Shown: positions 18,761 to 26,943, numbered from the stretch's first letter. The stretch is 64,000 nucleotides of DNA from Clostridia bacterium (GCA_017456145.1 JAFTJZ010000006.1:29781-93780); one strand, 5' to 3'. Notes: generated by a model from the sequence alone, not told the origin. Program-made: numbers and translations.

Positions 18761-19018
18761 GTGAAAAAAAACCAACAGTATTTTGCGCCCGTCTGTGACG
18801 GGAGGATCTTTCGCATCCATGTCACCCGCCATCCGTTGCGAAAAAAGCTGACGATGCAGATCGACGATGAGACCTTCGAGCTGCCGTGGGGGGCGCGGGA
18901 AGAAATCTTTCGCCTTGGCGACGAGCAGGCCGTGCTCTGCGTTGCCAAGAACGGAAGAATTGCCATTCGTCTGCGCGACGGTGAGGTGCCTGAGTGTGAC
19001 CCGCTGCAAAGTGAATAA
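18761..19018 (+). CDS. Small protein of unknown function, downstream of the anchored surface protein
   Basis: This 85-residue soluble protein uses a GTG start, 9 bases after the preceding stop, so the two genes are surely co-transcribed. It has a basic N-terminal half (HVTRHPLRKKL) and an acidic, beta-like C-terminal half with FELPWGAREEIF. No Cys cluster, membrane segment or known motif was recognised. The ribosome binding site is weak (GAGTGACCGAG), suggesting coupling to upstream translation. Confidence 0.6.
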   Translation: MKKNQQYFAPVCDGRIFRIHVTRHPLRKKLTMQIDDETFELPWGAREEIFRLGDEQAVLCVAKNGRIAIRLRDGEVPECDPLQSE

Positions 19019-19030
19019 GCATACAATGGA

Positions 19031-19203
19031 GAGGGGGCTGCGTCATTGGCGCAGTCCCCTCTTTTGCAATAAAGCTGCTGGTAGGCTTTTTGTCTTTCGG
19101 TATTTACGGCTCTTGCCTGCAAAGCAGTAAAATTGCGGCATTCAGCCGCAAAGTAAAAAGATCGGGGTGAGAATCCGATGCATTTTTGCATTCGACTCAC
19201 CCC
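19031..19203. repeat. Two-hairpin convergent-end module, copy B
   Basis: Hairpin 1 (19031-19061) pairs GAGGGGGCTGCG with CGCAGTCCCCTC and is followed by TTTT, a clean intrinsic terminator. About 100 bases with smaller hairpins (e.g. TTGCGGC/GCCGCAA) follow. Hairpin 2 (19164-19203) has GGGGTGA/TCACCCC outer arms and a GATGCA/TGCATT core. It lies between the small gene and convergent hprK. Confidence 0.75.
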
Positions 19204-19227
19204 ATTCTTTTCGGGCGGTGCCCGTTA

Positions 19228-20184
19228 TTACTCCTGCGCGTCCATATCCTCGGTCAGAAGTCCCATCTGCCCCATCAGGCGCTTGTTAAATTCTTCGGCA
19301 GTGTTGTAACCCATGCGCTTTTGACGGTTGTTCATGGCAGCGATCTCCAAGATGATGGCAAGATTTCGACCGGGACGTACGGGGATGGTGATAGAGGGAA
19401 TCTTGAGGCCGAGAATGTCCACGGTCTGCGATTCCAATCCAAGACGATCATACATCTTACCCTGTACCCAAGATTCCAGATTGATGACAAGGTCAATGCT
19501 TTCGGTCTCCTTGATCGCACCCATACCAAACAGACGGCGGACGTCGATGATACCGATGCCGCGCAGCTCGACGTAGTGACGGATGAGATCGGGGGCGGAG
19601 CCGACCAGACGCTTGGCGCTGACACGCTTGATGTCCACCGCGTCGTCTGCAATCAGACGATGTCCTCTTTTGACCAGCTCAATGGCAGTCTCGCTCTTAC
19701 CGACGCCGCTGTCACCGAGGATGAGGATACCCTCACCGTAGACCTCGACCAGAACGCCATGTCGCGTGATGCGGGGGGCCAGGTGGACGTTGAGAGAGGC
19801 GATCATGGCGGCCATGATCGGGCTGGTCTTCTCAGCGGTGCGGAACAGAGGAATGTCATAAGTGCGGCAAGCCTGCTCCATGGCGGGAAAGACGGCAAGA
19901 TTGGAGGTGAACAGCACGCCGACGGGGCGCTCCGAGATAAAGCGGTTGATTTTTTCCTCCCGTTCGCTCTCCCCAAGCAAAGACAGATAGCGCCACTCCG
20001 CATTGCCGATCAGCTGCATACGTGCTGCCTCAAACATCTCAAAAAATCCCGCCAAGGCAAGCCCCGGGCGGCTGACCTCAGGGGTGGTGACCTTCAGGGT
20101 CTCGTAATTTTCGGGAACGTAAATGCGCTCAAAGGAAAATTCCTTCTCCAGCGTAGACAGCGGAATGGAATAGCTTTCTTTCAT
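19228..20184 (-). CDS. hprK: HPr kinase/phosphorylase
   Basis: HprK phosphorylates and dephosphorylates Ser46 of HPr, the main switch of carbon catabolite control in low-GC Gram-positives. The 318-residue protein has the regulatory N domain and a catalytic P-loop GDSGVGKS (157-164). The family signature VELRGIGIIDVRRLFG with ESIDLVINLE follows, and a C-terminal helix closes the protein. The start at 20184 has AAAGGAG 8-14 bases upstream. ptsH, lgt and uvrA-like frequent neighbours are absent. Its presence implies CcpA-type regulation of the glycosidase genes around it (inference). Confidence 0.96.
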   Translation of the reverse strand: MKESYSIPLSTLEKEFSFERIYVPENYETLKVTTPEVSRPGLALAGFFEMFEAARMQLIGNAEWRYLSLLGESEREEKINRFISERPVGVLFTSNLAVFPAMEQACRTYDIPLFRTAEKTSPIMAAMIASLNVHLAPRITRHGVLVEVYGEGILILGDSGVGKSETAIELVKRGHRLIADDAVDIKRVSAKRLVGSAPDLIRHYVELRGIGIIDVRRLFGMGAIKETESIDLVINLESWVQGKMYDRLGLESQTVDILGLKIPSITIPVRPGRNLAIILEIAAMNNRQKRMGYNTAEEFNKRLMGQMGLLTEDMDAQE

Positions 20185-20439
20185 GGGATATGCTCCTTTC
20201 GGGACAATAACGATCTGCCTATATTTTACCACAAAACATCGGTTTTGTCCACCCCTTTTTGCAGAAGAGTGATAGGTTTCCCGATAAAAGTTTTCGGGGC
20301 TTGCTTGCGATGGTTCGATTCGCGCTTACGACCTACATCAGTGGTCGCTTTTTTTCTTTCAGCTTCAAGGGTTCTTATCACCGTGCCGTCCGTTGTGGCA
20401 TATACTGCATTGAAATCACATGACAAAGGAGTGAGTATC

Positions 20440-20667
20440 ATGAAACTGGATAAAAAAGCGGTGGAGAGATTGCTGGCACTGAATGACGACCAGCTGCGGG
20501 AGATCATGCTGCGGCTGGCGGGAGAAAACGGGATCGATCTGTCGGGCATGGTGCTGCGCCCCGATGATATCGCGGGAGTGCGGCAGGCACTGCGCCTTGC
20601 CACAGATGAGGATATTACCAAGGCAGCACAGCAGCTGGGGCTGATACCGCCCGGTGGCGGCAAATGA
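20440..20667 (+). CDS. Small conserved-looking protein, first of a three-gene coupled set
   Basis: This 75-residue, largely helical protein (MKLDKKAVERLLALNDDQL...) ends in a PPGGGK tail. It lies after ACAAAGGAGTGAGTATC, a good ribosome binding site, and its stop overlaps the next start (ATGA). It was not recognised as a named family; its pattern of Leu-rich helices suggests protein-protein interaction. The two genes that follow are in the same transcript. Confidence 0.65.
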   Translation: MKLDKKAVERLLALNDDQLREIMLRLAGENGIDLSGMVLRPDDIAGVRQALRLATDEDITKAAQQLGLIPPGGGK

Positions 20668-21068
20668 GCCCCACAGATCACGCCGATCTCGGCGCACAGC
20701 CAAAAACGCTGGAGCAGCTGTTGGATGAGATCGAGGCGCGTGACGGGACGACAGCGCAGACGGCAGCCCCCACCCCTTCACCGTCGGACAAAGGAGGCTC
20801 GGCGGAAAATCCGCTCGCAGGGCTGATGTCCTCGCCCCAGCTGCTGCAGGTGATGGGAAAACTTCCTGCAATCTTATCGGCGGTGGGGGGCGGTGGCGCG
20901 GCGGGACATGGGAATGAGAACGTGCCGCAAAAGAAGGATACCCCCGATGCACAGGCGCTGCTGTGCGCGTTGCGACCTTATCTGAATGAGCGCCGCCGCG
21001 GTGCTGTGGACAGTATGATGCAATTTTGGAAGATCCGTGCGTTGCTGCGCACCATCCGCCCGGAATGA
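20664..21068 (+). CDS. Small protein of unknown function, second of the coupled set
   Basis: This 134-residue protein has an acidic helix (~15-27), a Thr/Ala/Pro linker and a Leu-rich helix around MSSPQLLQVMGKLPAIL. A Gly-rich segment follows, then a basic C-terminal helix LRPYLNERRRGAVDSMMQFW. It overlaps the upstream gene by 4 bases. No signal peptide or catalytic motif is seen. The combination with neighbouring genes looks like a small assembly set; a sporulation or coat role is only a guess. Confidence 0.62.
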   Translation: MSPTDHADLGAQPKTLEQLLDEIEARDGTTAQTAAPTPSPSDKGGSAENPLAGLMSSPQLLQVMGKLPAILSAVGGGGAAGHGNENVPQKKDTPDAQALLCALRPYLNERRRGAVDSMMQFWKIRALLRTIRPE

Positions 21069-21096
21069 CGGCACGCACAGAGAGAGGAGGAAAGCG

Positions 21097-21555
21097 GTGT
21101 ACGCATCCAACCGATATGACAGAGAGATGATGCGCGTTCCCAAAAATTATGCAGGCAATGCCTTTGCCCGATCCGGCGTGCGGGAGGAGAGCGCGGTAGC
21201 AGACACGCCCGCCGAACCGATGATGCAGGCGACGGCGGCAGAACGGGAGGAGCTGCCGCAAACGGTCTACGAGGAGACGCCGATGCAGCAGCAGGATCAT
21301 CTGCCGCAGCAGGACGAGATGACGCCGTCCGCAAAAGAAGATGCGTCAAGCGTGCAGGCAATGACCACCACGCTGCCGACCGAGGCCGAAAAGCCTCGGT
21401 CCCATGAGTCACTGCTGCGATTGGGGCTGGGACAGGAAGAAATGCTTTTGCTCGGCTTGATGCTGCTTTTACACGGTGATAACGGTAAGGGGGGAGCGGC
21501 GGGGCAGATGGATGAGCTATGGTGGCTGCTTTTGCTCCTTCTTGCTCTGGGATAA
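21097..21555 (+). CDS. Small protein with hydrophobic C terminus, third of the coupled set
   Basis: The GTG at 21097 follows AGAGGAGGAAAGC, giving 152 residues; an upstream ATG at 21037 would overlap the previous gene. The N terminus is Tyr/Arg/Asn-rich (YASNRYDREMMRVPKNY). The middle is acidic, Gln/Met/Thr-rich and probably disordered. The end has two very hydrophobic Leu stretches (EEMLLLGLMLLLH and WWLLLLLLALG) that could form a hairpin membrane anchor. No family was recognised. Confidence 0.62.
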   Translation: MYASNRYDREMMRVPKNYAGNAFARSGVREESAVADTPAEPMMQATAAEREELPQTVYEETPMQQQDHLPQQDEMTPSAKEDASSVQAMTTTLPTEAEKPRSHESLLRLGLGQEEMLLLGLMLLLHGDNGKGGAAGQMDELWWLLLLLLALG

Positions 21556-21578
21556 GCATTCCGAACGAGAACGAAAAA

Positions 21579-21682
21579 GGAGCTGTGCCATAACGCAGTC
21601 CCGTAAAAAGTCGATAACAGGCTTTTTCGCCCAAAAAACGATGGGGTGAGTATCAAATGCCGTTTTGCATTTGACTCACCCC
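21579..21682. repeat. Two-hairpin convergent-end module, copy C
   Basis: Hairpin 1 (21579-21602) reads GGAGCTGTG-ccataa-CGCAGTCCC. Hairpin 2 (21643-21682) pairs GGGGTGAGT with ACTCACCCC and CAAATGC with GCATTTG. It lies between convergent genes and in the same left-to-right order as copies A and B. Confidence 0.75.
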
Positions 21683-21772
21683 GGTCATTGTCGTCAAGAG
21701 AAGTTGGAGCGTTTCCCCAATTCCCCGAAACGGTGTATATTCGAGAAAAAGTGATTCATAGGGAGCGCTTTT

Positions 21773-22786
21773 TTATTCCATCTCGATGGCGAGCAGATCC
21801 AAAGATTTCCCGAAATCGTTGAGCTCGACGGAAAGCTCACTTTGCAGCTCGCGAATGAGCGTTTCCACGCAAGCATATTGATAACGCTGCATCAGCTCGG
21901 TGATGTTGGCAACCAGATAATCCTGCTCCAGCGGTTGGCGCTCCAGAATGTAGAACCCGTCCTCGGTCTGGACGATGTCACTGTATTCGCCAACCTCCAA
22001 GGAGAAGGCTGCCTGTTCATATGCCTCATCGTATTCACCGCGGGTGAAATAGTAAGGGGTACTGACCATCATGACGTCCTCATTGTAGACCGAGCCGATC
22101 AGGCTTTCAAATTCGGTGCCGCTTTCCAGCTTTGCCATAACCTCCTCGGCTCTGGCGCGGTTATCCTCTACACTCTCGCCCTCATCGTTGGCGATGTAGA
22201 TGTGATACACGGCGCAAAAGCCGTCCTCCTGCGCAAAGGTCAGAAATTCCAGCTGATCGGAGATGATCAGGTCAAGATCCATCATGGCATACATCAGCTC
22301 GTTCTGGCAAAAGTCCGTGCCGACGGTAAAACGAACCAGATGATCGGTCAGGTACAGCTCCTTGAGCGATGCGATATAATCCTTGCGGCTGCCGATCTCA
22401 TCGACCATCTCGTCGATGGCTTGCTGTACGGATTCCTGAATCGCCTCGTCGTTGATGTCGATCATGAAGGTCTCGCAGTGGGATAGCACAGCGTAGTTGG
22501 CGGTGAGATTGTTCAATACGTAGTCGGTCAGCTCGGGCAGATACTGTGCTGCCGTTGCGGGATCATCCCAAATGCCTTGCCCATAATAAGATTCCATGAT
22601 GTCGCGATAAGAGAGCGTTACGTAGCGCAGCTCTTCATAATAAATATCGTAGCCTTCGCAAGTTCCCACGACCGTCATCTCCAGTTCACTGCTTTCGATG
22701 GGCTTGGAGGAGGTGGAGCAGGCTGTGAGAGACAGAGCGAGCGCGAGTAACACGCAGGCGAGCATGATTCGGTTGTTGATTTTCAT
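21773..22786 (-). CDS. PrsA/SurA-like peptidyl-prolyl isomerase lipoprotein
   Basis: This ~337-residue lipoprotein (lipobox LTAC after a Leu/Ala-rich signal) resembles extracytoplasmic foldases. An N-terminal helical chaperone domain (~40-200) is followed by a parvulin-type rotamase domain (~205-300) with VYHIYIANDEG, EEVMAKLESGTEFESL and YFTRGEYDEAYEQAAFSLEVGEYSDIV split over it. A C-terminal helix completes the fold. It should help fold exported proteins. The start at 22786 has AAAGG 9 bases upstream; the in-frame ATG at 22795 directly abuts that site and is less likely. Confidence 0.85.
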   Translation of the reverse strand: MKINNRIMLACVLLALALSLTACSTSSKPIESSELEMTVVGTCEGYDIYYEELRYVTLSYRDIMESYYGQGIWDDPATAAQYLPELTDYVLNNLTANYAVLSHCETFMIDINDEAIQESVQQAIDEMVDEIGSRKDYIASLKELYLTDHLVRFTVGTDFCQNELMYAMMDLDLIISDQLEFLTFAQEDGFCAVYHIYIANDEGESVEDNRARAEEVMAKLESGTEFESLIGSVYNEDVMMVSTPYYFTRGEYDEAYEQAAFSLEVGEYSDIVQTEDGFYILERQPLEQDYLVANITELMQRYQYACVETLIRELQSELSVELNDFGKSLDLLAIEME

Positions 22787-22958
22787 ACGGGTCATCCTTT
22801 CCGTGAGTCCGATGTGTGACGGCGTCGGTCAAACGCCATTCACCTTATATTATACTCCTATATTATGACCTATTTGTGAATGAACGCACATTTTTTCGAT
22901 TTTTTTCGCAAAAAAAGCAGCAAAAACTAAAAAAAGGACTATACAAACGAAATAAAAG

Positions 22959-22968
22959 ATGGTATAAT
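22959..22968 (+). promoter_or_regulatory. Extended -10 promoter for the lipid-kinase operon
   Basis: ATGG-TATAAT (TATAAT at 22963-22968) forms an extended -10 box with no good -35. The first gene begins 138 bases downstream. The leader between them has no clear hairpin. Confidence 0.6.
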
Positions 22969-23105
22969 ATGTATGGCGCTGCATATGAGCTGCGATTTTT
23001 TGCCGCCGTCCCGGGGACGGTACGGTGGATTTTCGCATCCTTGCACGAACCGATACACAAAAGGATGTCCCGCACAAGCTAGGTCTGTGTGGGCAACGGA
23101 ATCTC

Positions 23106-24026
23106 ATGCAACACATTTTTGTTCTCAATCCTGCAGCAGGACAGACGGATACCACTGCGACACTGGCACAAAAGATTCAAGCGACCCTTGGCCGGAGTGC
23201 GGTCATTTATTATACCAAGGGCATCGGCGATGCGACGGCGTTCGTGCGGAAATATGCGCAGACCCATACAGAGGATTCCCTGCGTTTTTATGCCTGCGGA
23301 GGAGACGGGACATTTTCCGAGGTGGTCGGCGGCGCCGTGGGATTTTCTCACGTCGCGGTTGGGCTGATTCCCGTCGGAACGGGCAACGATTTTGTCCGCA
23401 ATTTCAAAAGCAGTGAGAGCTTTCTGTCCATTGACTGTCAGCGCGATGGCAAAGAGATCCCGATCGATCTGTTGCGCTGCAACGACCGCTATTGCGTCAA
23501 TATGCTCAACACGGGCTTTGATTGCGAGGTGGTCGCAAAGATGCAGGAGATCAAGCGTCGCGTTCCTGCGGGTATGGCATATGCGTTGGGAGTCGTTATT
23601 GAATTGATCAAAAAGCCGTGTGCAACCATGACTGTGTACGCGGACGGTGAGCTTGTCGACAGCGGCAAGCGGCTTTTGTGCGCGGTGGGCAACGGCAGCT
23701 TTTACGGTGGCGGGTATCATCCGCTGCCCGATGCCTCGCTCTCGGACGGCTATATGGACATTTGTCTTGTCAAGAACGTCAGCCGTCCCCGCTTTGTTAC
23801 ATTGATCGGAAAATATAAAAAAGGAACGCATATCGTTCCTAAGACCAAAAAGATTATTCGGGTTCTTCGCTGCCGCAAGCTGTTGCTCGAATTTCCCGAG
23901 GCGCGGCGGGTCAGCATCGACGGAGAATTGATCATGCTGGATCGCTGTGAGGTGGAGGTCCTCCCCGCGGCGCTGCGTTTGGTGTTGCCTGTGGGCTGTG
24001 CCATGCTGCACGACGAGGGCTTATAA
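23106..24026 (+). CDS. Diacylglycerol/lipid kinase family protein
   Basis: This 306-residue protein has the DAGK catalytic fold: LNPAAG at the N terminus, GGDGTFSEVVGG (nucleotide loop) and PVGTGNDFVRNF. The C-terminal beta-sandwich carries the FYGGGYHPLPDASLSDGYMD stretch. It should phosphorylate diacylglycerol or a related lipid at the membrane (DgkB/YegS group); the exact lipid is not readable. The start is placed where the homologous N terminus begins; its ribosome binding site is weak. It overlaps the next gene by one base (TAATG). Confidence 0.9.
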   Translation: MQHIFVLNPAAGQTDTTATLAQKIQATLGRSAVIYYTKGIGDATAFVRKYAQTHTEDSLRFYACGGDGTFSEVVGGAVGFSHVAVGLIPVGTGNDFVRNFKSSESFLSIDCQRDGKEIPIDLLRCNDRYCVNMLNTGFDCEVVAKMQEIKRRVPAGMAYALGVVIELIKKPCATMTVYADGELVDSGKRLLCAVGNGSFYGGGYHPLPDASLSDGYMDICLVKNVSRPRFVTLIGKYKKGTHIVPKTKKIIRVLRCRKLLLEFPEARRVSIDGELIMLDRCEVEVLPAALRLVLPVGCAMLHDEGL

Positions 24027-24568
24027 TGGGCAATCCGAATGTGAAGGACTGTTTGGTGCTGTCCGATACCCATGGGCACGAGCGTCTGCTTTGGAAGGTA
24101 GCCAAAACCATCAATTTCCGTCCCGCGGCGATTTTGTTTCTCGGCGACGGACTTCGGGACATGGAGGTGCTTTCCTCCATTCCTTCGTTGCGCGATGTGC
24201 CGCTGTGGGCGGTATCGGGCAACTGTGACAGCTTTTTCTCCCTGCGTGCGACCGAATCGATGACGCGGGTGCTGCCTCTTTTCGGACACAAGATCTTTAT
24301 GACGCACGGACATCTGTATGGTGTGCGCGGTGGGCTTGACGTCGCTGTACAAAATGCGGTGGAGGCGGGCGCGGATGTGTTTCTGTACGGACATACACAC
24401 GTAGCCGAGGAGCATACCGTCGCCTTGTCGGACGCGCAGGGGCAGGAGCGGTGTGTGCTGGTCGCCAACCCCGGCAGCCTTGGTGAGCCGCGTGACGGAG
24501 GGGGACATCGCTTTGGCGTGCTGACACTGACGGCCGACGGAGCCTTGTTCGGACACGGGCAGGTATAA
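24026..24568 (+). CDS. YfcE/MJ0936-type metallophosphoesterase
   Basis: This 180-residue protein has all calcineurin-like metal motifs of the small YfcE/YsnB group: SDTHGH, FLGDG, GNCD, THGHLYGV and GHTHVAEE, then NPGSLGEPR. Such proteins are cytosolic phosphodiesterases dependent on Mn2+; the natural substrate is usually unknown. Translation is coupled to the lipid kinase (TAATG). A hairpin follows its stop. Confidence 0.92.
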   Translation: MGNPNVKDCLVLSDTHGHERLLWKVAKTINFRPAAILFLGDGLRDMEVLSSIPSLRDVPLWAVSGNCDSFFSLRATESMTRVLPLFGHKIFMTHGHLYGVRGGLDVAVQNAVEAGADVFLYGHTHVAEEHTVALSDAQGQERCVLVANPGSLGEPRDGGGHRFGVLTLTADGALFGHGQV

Positions 24569-24572
24569 AAAA

Positions 24573-24755
24573 ACGGGCAGCCTCAAAAGAGAGTGCCCGT
24601 ATCTTCGGATTCGGCAAAAGGGGTTACTGCCTCCGCGCGAATATCGATGTGTCACGCGATGTGACGATAAAGAACCCGTAACAATCATCCGATTTCAGGG
24701 CCTGTCGCCGATGGCGACAGGCATCCCAAAATCAGATCGATTGAAATCGATGTGG
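24573..24755. terminator. Convergent-end hairpin chain between phosphodiesterase and spoVG
   Basis: The 197-base gap holds successive hairpins and no gene. ACGGGCA/TGCCCGT lies at 24573-24600, followed by ATCTT. GTCAC/GTGAC lies near 24655. CCTGTCGCC-gat-GGCGACAGG lies at ~24702-24722, inside GATTT/AAATC arms. ATCGATT/AATCGAT lies at ~24738-24754. The first and last should end the two converging transcripts. Confidence 0.55.
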
Positions 24756-24765
24756 CTACCGCAAA

Positions 24766-25119
24766 TCAAAGCTCCACAAACGCGGGCGTGTCTTCGCCGC
24801 CGGCCACGGCAGATGCGGTGTCCGCACCTTCGGCATACGCATCGCCGTCCGATTCTTCAAACGTGGCGCGTGCCTGCTCGTAAGCGGTGAGAACCTCCTG
24901 TTCCAGCATGGTGCGGAAGGTGGAATTGATGGGGTGCGTGATGTCATGGAACGAACCGTCCATGTTCTTACGGCTGGGCATGACGATGAAATAACGATCG
25001 CGTGCGTAGATAACCTTGATGTCGTGAACGGCAAGCTGCCCGTCAAAGGTGACGGATATAATGGCTCGCATGGGCCCCTCGTCGAAGAGCTTTCTTACTT
25101 TGATGTCGGTGATTTTCAT
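24766..25119 (-). CDS. spoVG: SpoVG RNA-binding regulator
   Basis: This 117-residue protein begins MKITDIKVRKLFDEG and contains the conserved core AIISVTFDGQLAVHDIKVI with FIVMPSRK and DITHPINSTFR. SpoVG binds RNA/DNA and affects septation, sporulation and envelope functions in Firmicutes. An acidic Ala/Glu/Asp-rich tail of about 25 residues extends the usual ~95-residue core. The start follows AAAGGAGACTACAA. spoVG is found in non-sporing relatives too, so it alone does not prove sporulation. It is divergent from murC. Confidence 0.95.
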   Translation of the reverse strand: MKITDIKVRKLFDEGPMRAIISVTFDGQLAVHDIKVIYARDRYFIVMPSRKNMDGSFHDITHPINSTFRTMLEQEVLTAYEQARATFEESDGDAYAEGADTASAVAGGEDTPAFVEL

Positions 25120-25378
25120 TTGTAGTCTCCTTTCTTTTCCGCGTGAACCGTGGAAATCTCTCCCGGTTGCGGATGTTGTTGATTTATATAAATATAGTAG
25201 AGTGGAATGCATATCAGACAGTTGCGACGATACAATGTCGCTTGAACATCTATATTATAAAAAATTAATGTGACAACTATTCAATAAAACTTCGTTTTTT
25301 TTGTGAAGTTGTGTAAATATTTTTTTAACAAACAGACTTGAGTTGCTCTCAAATGCAGGGAAAGGATCGGTAAGCCTT
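25120..25378. other. Divergent spoVG-murC intergenic region
   Basis: This 259-base AT-rich gap must hold both divergent promoters. Several TATAAT-like hexamers occur (e.g. around 25250-25257) but no -35/-10 pair with good spacing was convincing. Small inverted repeats are GCGAC/GTCGC (~25224-25241) and ACTTC/GAAGT (~25289-25309). No gene is supportable. Confidence 0.4.
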
Positions 25379-26788
25379 ATGTCTACACCCAACACCCATT
25401 ATACGGCGGCAGAGCTTTCCCGTATGCTCGACGGTGTCAGATCCGTGTATTTTCTCGGTATCGGTGGGATCAGTATGTCCTCGCTTGCCGTACTGACAAG
25501 ACAATTGGGATATCGGGTTGGCGGGTACGATCGTACCGAGACGTCGTTGACCAAGGCACTGGCGCAAAAGGGGATCGTCGTGGATACTCTGGCCGATGCT
25601 CACCATACGGATACGTACGATGCCGTCGTGTATACGGTTGCGATTCCCGAGGATCAGCCTGAATTGAACGAGGCAAAGAGACGCGGCTTGCCGCTGATCT
25701 CCCGCTCCAACTACATGGGCTATCTGATGACGGCTTATCGCAGCCGCATCGGCGTTGCCGGAACGCATGGAAAAAGCACTACGACAGGGATGCTGGCCGA
25801 GATTTTTTTTGCTGCCGATGCCGAGCCCACCGTGCTGTGCGGTGCGGTTCTGCCAAGGCTGGGCAGTGCGTTTTCGGTTGGCGGTCGGGAGCATATGCTC
25901 TTTGAGGCCTGCGAATACATGGACTCCTTTCTGGATTTTTACCCGACGATGGCCGTCGTACTGAATACCGAACTGGATCATGTGGATTATTTTTGTGATA
26001 TTGCGCAGATGCGGGCATCCTATGCGGCCTTTGCCGACAAGGTAGGAGCGCAGGGTTATGTGGTCTGCAATGCCGATGACGAGCATACCATGATCGCGTT
26101 GCAACACTGTGTCGGTCGACGCGTGACCTTTGGAATCGAGGCGGATGCGGATTATGTGGCCTCGGATATCAGGCTCGAAAAAGAAACGCGGGAGCAAAGC
26201 TTTGCTCTGTGTTGCCGCGGGGAATACCTTGGCCGTATTTCATTGCGTGTGCAGGGACGCCACAATGTTTATAACGCGTTGGCGGCAGCCTGCGCGGCAC
26301 GGGAGCAGGGAATTTGTATGCGCGCCATTACCGCAGGACTTTGGAATTTTACGGGCGTACATAGACGCATGGAATATAAAGGACAGCTTGCCGGTGCGGC
26401 ATTGTATGACGATTATGCGCACCATCCCACCGAGATCCGCTCCTCCGTTGAGGCGGCGCGGGCGATGGGATGCGGACGATTGATCTGTGTCTTTCAATCG
26501 CACACCTACAGCCGTACGGCAGCACTGTTTGATGAATTTGTTGCCGCGTTGCGCGATGCCGATGCGGTGATTATCGCACCGATCTATGCAGCACGAGAGC
26601 AGAATACATATGGTATCAGCGAGGCATCATTGGCTGCGGCACTGCAGGATAAGGGGATCCCCGCAAGCTGTGGCGAGAGCCTTGACGACACTGCCGCGCA
26701 GCTGCTTGCGACCGTTCGCCCGGGCGATACCGTGCTTGTGATGGGCGCAGGAGACATTGAGAGGATATATCCCTTGCTCTTCCGATGA
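25379..26788 (+). CDS. murC: UDP-N-acetylmuramate--L-alanine ligase
   Basis: MurC adds L-Ala to UDP-MurNAc in cytosolic peptidoglycan precursor synthesis. The 469-residue protein shows the N-terminal GIGGISMSSLA nucleotide-sugar fold, ATP loop GTHGKSTTTG (128-137), the central LNTELDHVDYF motif and the C-terminal DDYAHHPTEI Mur-ligase motif. The start at 25379 has GGAAAGGAT about 11 bases upstream. It stands alone, not in a dcw cluster. Confidence 0.96.
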   Translation: MSTPNTHYTAAELSRMLDGVRSVYFLGIGGISMSSLAVLTRQLGYRVGGYDRTETSLTKALAQKGIVVDTLADAHHTDTYDAVVYTVAIPEDQPELNEAKRRGLPLISRSNYMGYLMTAYRSRIGVAGTHGKSTTTGMLAEIFFAADAEPTVLCGAVLPRLGSAFSVGGREHMLFEACEYMDSFLDFYPTMAVVLNTELDHVDYFCDIAQMRASYAAFADKVGAQGYVVCNADDEHTMIALQHCVGRRVTFGIEADADYVASDIRLEKETREQSFALCCRGEYLGRISLRVQGRHNVYNALAAACAAREQGICMRAITAGLWNFTGVHRRMEYKGQLAGAALYDDYAHHPTEIRSSVEAARAMGCGRLICVFQSHTYSRTAALFDEFVAALRDADAVIIAPIYAAREQNTYGISEASLAAALQDKGIPASCGESLDDTAAQLLATVRPGDTVLVMGAGDIERIYPLLFR

Positions 26789-26847
26789 GGGACTTGCGTA
26801 CATAAGCCCAAATAAGGTTGATCGATTCCGATACGGCTCGAATATTT

Positions 26848-26876
26848 TTGAAATCCCAAAAAACACATTATATAAA
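26848..26876 (+). promoter_or_regulatory. Sigma-A promoter of the GH78 gene
   Basis: TTGAAA (26848-26853), a 17-base spacer and TATAAA (26871-26876), 68 bases before the GH78 start. Confidence 0.65.
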
Positions 26877-26880
26877 AAGT

Positions 26881-26919
26881 TTTGTGGTGGTTGCACCAGA
26901 GCAACGTTTCCACCGCAAA
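26881..26919 (+). other. Leader hairpin ahead of the GH78 gene
   Basis: TTTGTGGTGG (26881-26890) pairs with CCACCGCAAA (26910-26919), enclosing TTGC/GCAA and a five-base bulge. It begins about at the expected transcription start and ends before the ribosome binding site AAAGGCGG. There is no T tract, so it is a 5' UTR structure rather than a terminator. Confidence 0.5.
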
Positions 26920-26943
26920 GCATACTGAAAGGCGGAACACCTC

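Noticed and set aside
20329-20355. CGACC/GGTCG hairpin with T7 tract as a terminator upstream of the small-gene trio
   Set aside because: The stem is only 5 bp with a 9-base loop, and no upstream plus-strand transcript is known.
19186-20439. A long plus-strand frame running through hprK into the first small gene
   Set aside because: The part before 20440 is antisense to hprK; only the last 75 codons have their own ribosome binding site and sensible composition.
25120-25378. A sigma-H or sigma-A promoter for spoVG
   Set aside because: TATAAT-like hexamers exist but with poor spacing to any -35; no sigma-H match was convincing by eye.
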